From CAJXZP01 sp963974475 (GTDB taxonomy: Bacteria; Bacteroidota; Bacteroidia; Flavobacteriales_G; Salibacteraceae), in assembly GCA_963974475.1 (NCBI GenBank), contig CAXBCR010000017.1:10646-74645 (forward strand): a stretch of DNA of 64,000 nucleotides, read 5' to 3'. The notes under the pieces were generated by a model. That model did not search any database, was not told the origin of the DNA, and saw only the letters and a program-made list of their open reading frames with translations. Position numbers and translations under genes: made by a program. Position 1 is the first letter of the stretch. Each line of letters begins with the position of its first letter. Below, piece by piece: positions 61,921 through 64,000 of this stretch.

Positions 61921-63810
61921 ATGAGAAAATTTCTGTTAATCATAGGTCTAATTATTCATTCTGTTACATTTTACGGACAAGACAAATTTGAATTGATCTT
62001 GCCTTCGGTAGTGATGGAGGGGATAGAAACCGAAGTAGAAGTAAAGCTCACCGGAGATTTATTGGATGTAAGCCCGCTGGCTGTGCATGTGAATGGAGAC
62101 TTGGTGGAAGTCGCCAATATCCAAAACAACACCTTCACTTTACCGTTTACTTTTACGGATGATTCAGAATTTACCATTTCCATTTCTGGGGAGACCCGGT
62201 CGGGAAACGTAAATCCAATCCCGTTATGGATGTCGATTTTACCTCCGCTTGTTGCCATAATTTTAGCACTATTATTAAAGGAAGTAATTAGCTCTTTGTT
62301 TTTAGGACTATTGTCAGGAACCTTAATTATGGCCACCCATGTGAATGGATGGAGTGGGTTAATGACCGGATTTTTAAATACGGTGGATACCTACATTATG
62401 AACGCCCTAAATTCTTGGGAGCATATTGCGGTCATTGTATTTTCTATGGCTATCGGTGGGGTGGTGAGCATTATCTCCAAAAATGGGGGAATGCTAGGTG
62501 TAGTCAACCGATTGGAGCCTTATGCGAAAAACCCGAGAAGCGGTCAAATAGTTATTTGGCTCATGGGAATTTTAATATTTTTTGATGATTATGCGAATAC
62601 TTTGGTAGTGGGTAACACCATGCGACCTGTGGCAGATAGACTACTAATTTCACGAGAAAAATTGGCTTATTTGGTTGATTCTACCGCAGCTCCGGTAGCG
62701 GCTATTGCTTTTGTTACCACATGGATTGGAGCCGAATTAGGATACATTGAAACAGGGATGAGCCATTTGCCAGAATTGAATGTTTCGCCTTATTCGGTAC
62801 TTTTAACTTCTTTACAATATGCATTTTATCCTATTTTCACCTTGTGTTTTATGTTGATGCTCATTTTGAAAAAACGTGATTTCGGACCCATGCTTAAGGC
62901 AGAGTTAAGGGCTAGAAATTCGAATGAAGAAACCGAATTTATTCATAAAGTGAATGATGAATTTGAGGCCAAAGAAGGCGTAAGGCCAATGTCATATAAT
63001 GCCGTGATTCCAATTATGATTGTGATTATTGGCGCAATTTGGGGAATGTGGGTGACAGGTATTAATTCAACAGATCCACTCGCACTTCAAGATGTTGGCT
63101 TTTTTAGAAAACTATCTATCGTAATAGGAAATTCCGATTCATTTACCGCACTAATTTGGTCGTCTCTTGGCGGACTTGTAGCTGCGGTTGTGCTAACGGT
63201 GAGTCAGAAAATTATGCGATTAGAAGAAACCATTGAATCAGGCTTGGGAGGATTTAAAACCATGATGCCCGCAATGATTATCCTGATTTTAGCGTGGGCA
63301 TTGGCCGGAATTACACAAGATATGCACACCGCCATTTTCTTACAAGGATTATGGAGCGATAGTTTATCGCCTATTTTTATTCCTGCGGTAGTCTTTATTC
63401 TTTCAGGAATGGTGGCTTTTTCTACAGGCTCCTCGTGGGGAACCATGGCTATATTATATCCTTTATTACTTCCAGCGTCCTATCATGTGGCTATTGCAGG
63501 TGGAATGGGGCATGAAGAAGCCATGATTGTATTTTATAATGTTGTTTCGGTCATATTAGCCGGTGCTGTTTTTGGAGATCATGTATCGCCAATTTCCGAC
63601 ACCACCATTTTGAGTTCTTTGGCCACTTCATGTAATCACCTTAATCATGTAAAAACGCAAATGCCATACGCCATTACAGTTGGACTTGTGGCTATAATAG
63701 CAGGTTCTATTCCTGCCGCCATGGGTGTTTCTAGTCTCATTACGTTCCCGGTAGGGCTGGGAATTTTGTATGCTATCGTTCACTTTTTAGGTAAAGAAAC
63801 GGATGGTTAA
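61921..63810 (+). CDS. NhaC-type Na+/H+ antiporter with an exported N-terminal domain
   Basis: 629 residues. A signal-like peptide (to about residue 20, 'VTFYGQ') and an Ig-like beta domain of about 75 residues precede the membrane part. The rest has about twelve helices with NhaC motifs such as 'FDDYANTLVVGNTMRPVADR', 'LSGMVAFSTGSSWGTMAIL' and 'VFGDHVSPISDTTILSS'. The core family exchanges Na+ for H+ or carries amino acids or malate/lactate. The extra domain would face the periplasm. No terminator was seen downstream within the window. Confidence 0.88.
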   Translation: MRKFLLIIGLIIHSVTFYGQDKFELILPSVVMEGIETEVEVKLTGDLLDVSPLAVHVNGDLVEVANIQNNTFTLPFTFTDDSEFTISISGETRSGNVNPIPLWMSILPPLVAIILALLLKEVISSLFLGLLSGTLIMATHVNGWSGLMTGFLNTVDTYIMNALNSWEHIAVIVFSMAIGGVVSIISKNGGMLGVVNRLEPYAKNPRSGQIVIWLMGILIFFDDYANTLVVGNTMRPVADRLLISREKLAYLVDSTAAPVAAIAFVTTWIGAELGYIETGMSHLPELNVSPYSVLLTSLQYAFYPIFTLCFMLMLILKKRDFGPMLKAELRARNSNEETEFIHKVNDEFEAKEGVRPMSYNAVIPIMIVIIGAIWGMWVTGINSTDPLALQDVGFFRKLSIVIGNSDSFTALIWSSLGGLVAAVVLTVSQKIMRLEETIESGLGGFKTMMPAMIILILAWALAGITQDMHTAIFLQGLWSDSLSPIFIPAVVFILSGMVAFSTGSSWGTMAILYPLLLPASYHVAIAGGMGHEEAMIVFYNVVSVILAGAVFGDHVSPISDTTILSSLATSCNHLNHVKTQMPYAITVGLVAIIAGSIPAAMGVSSLITFPVGLGILYAIVHFLGKETDG

Positions 63811-64000
63811 GGTTTTAGTTTTTAGTGTTTAGTTTAGGTGGTTTTTTTGTTTTGTTTTTTTACTTCAACATTCCTTGTTGGGTGTTCGAAATTCAATTGC
63901 AGCGTTTTAAAACCCCAACAATAAAAACTTCCTATAAGATTTCCCCAATTAAATGGTTAACCGTAAAATAGCAAACCATACGACTTCCCCCTCTTCGTTC

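Noticed and set aside
1..64000. CRISPR arrays, rRNA and tRNA genes
   Set aside because: I saw no regularly spaced repeats, no rRNA-like conserved stretches and no tRNA cloverleaf with an intact T-arm; a covariance search would be needed to exclude small RNAs.

Overview
The window comes from a low-GC member of the Bacteroidota, most likely order Flavobacteriales. Evidence: a complete Bacteroidetes-style bat (aerotolerance) operon, many Bacteroidota-type lipoproteins and outer-membrane barrels, an M1 peptidase fused to an ABC permease, and promoter boxes of the TTTG-N18/19-TAnnTTTG type rather than sigma70 -10/-35. The family-level placement is not resolved. No rRNA, tRNA, CRISPR array or replication origin was seen.

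Layout. 1-5257: end of a membrane protein, an MDR oxidoreductase, a small barrel, and a pair made of a stand-alone YjeF_N domain protein and a Rieske-[2Fe-2S]/ThDP enzyme fusion. 5341-9302 (minus): an orphan lipoprotein with CGEGKCG repeats, a YdiJ-type FAD/Fe-S dehydrogenase and a DinB-like protein. 9621-18346: a repeat-rich secreted Ig-like protein, then a minus-strand signalling cluster (PocR-PAS histidine kinase, single-domain response regulator, REC-REC-PAS-kinase-REC hybrid) and an SRPBCC protein. 18628-21343: phosphoglucomutase and a lipoprotein. 21441-29903 (minus): eight overlapping or closely packed genes moxR - DUF58 - BatA-linked membrane protein - batA - batB - batC - batD - batE. 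30053-40000: NTP pyrophosphohydrolase, lipoprotein, release factor 3, two related outer-membrane barrels, and an ABC ATPase with an ABC-permease/M1-peptidase fusion.

40001-46454 is an accessory island. It is visibly more AT-rich than its surroundings, has long non-coding gaps, and carries single genes bordered by GTTAnnn / nnnTAAC half-sites: a coiled-coil CHAT protease, a P63C protein, a DUF6994-like protein and an ImmA/IrrE - DUF4411 (PIN-like) toxin-antitoxin-type pair. The last pair is flanked by two direct copies of an IS1182-like transposase tail; one copy has perfect 11-bp ends. The inverted half-sites resemble integron cassette boundaries, but no integrase is visible, so this is a hypothesis.

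46455-63810 returns to housekeeping and envelope genes: sterol desaturase family protein, YfiT/BstA-like enzyme, thioredoxin, a TMTC-like membrane TPR protein, a VWA protein, YchF, exonuclease VII (xseA/xseB), thioesterase, a CapD/WbpM-type dehydratase, a CDF transporter, Aat, MscS, a long-chain acyl-CoA ligase and an NhaC-type antiporter with an unusual N-terminal exported domain.
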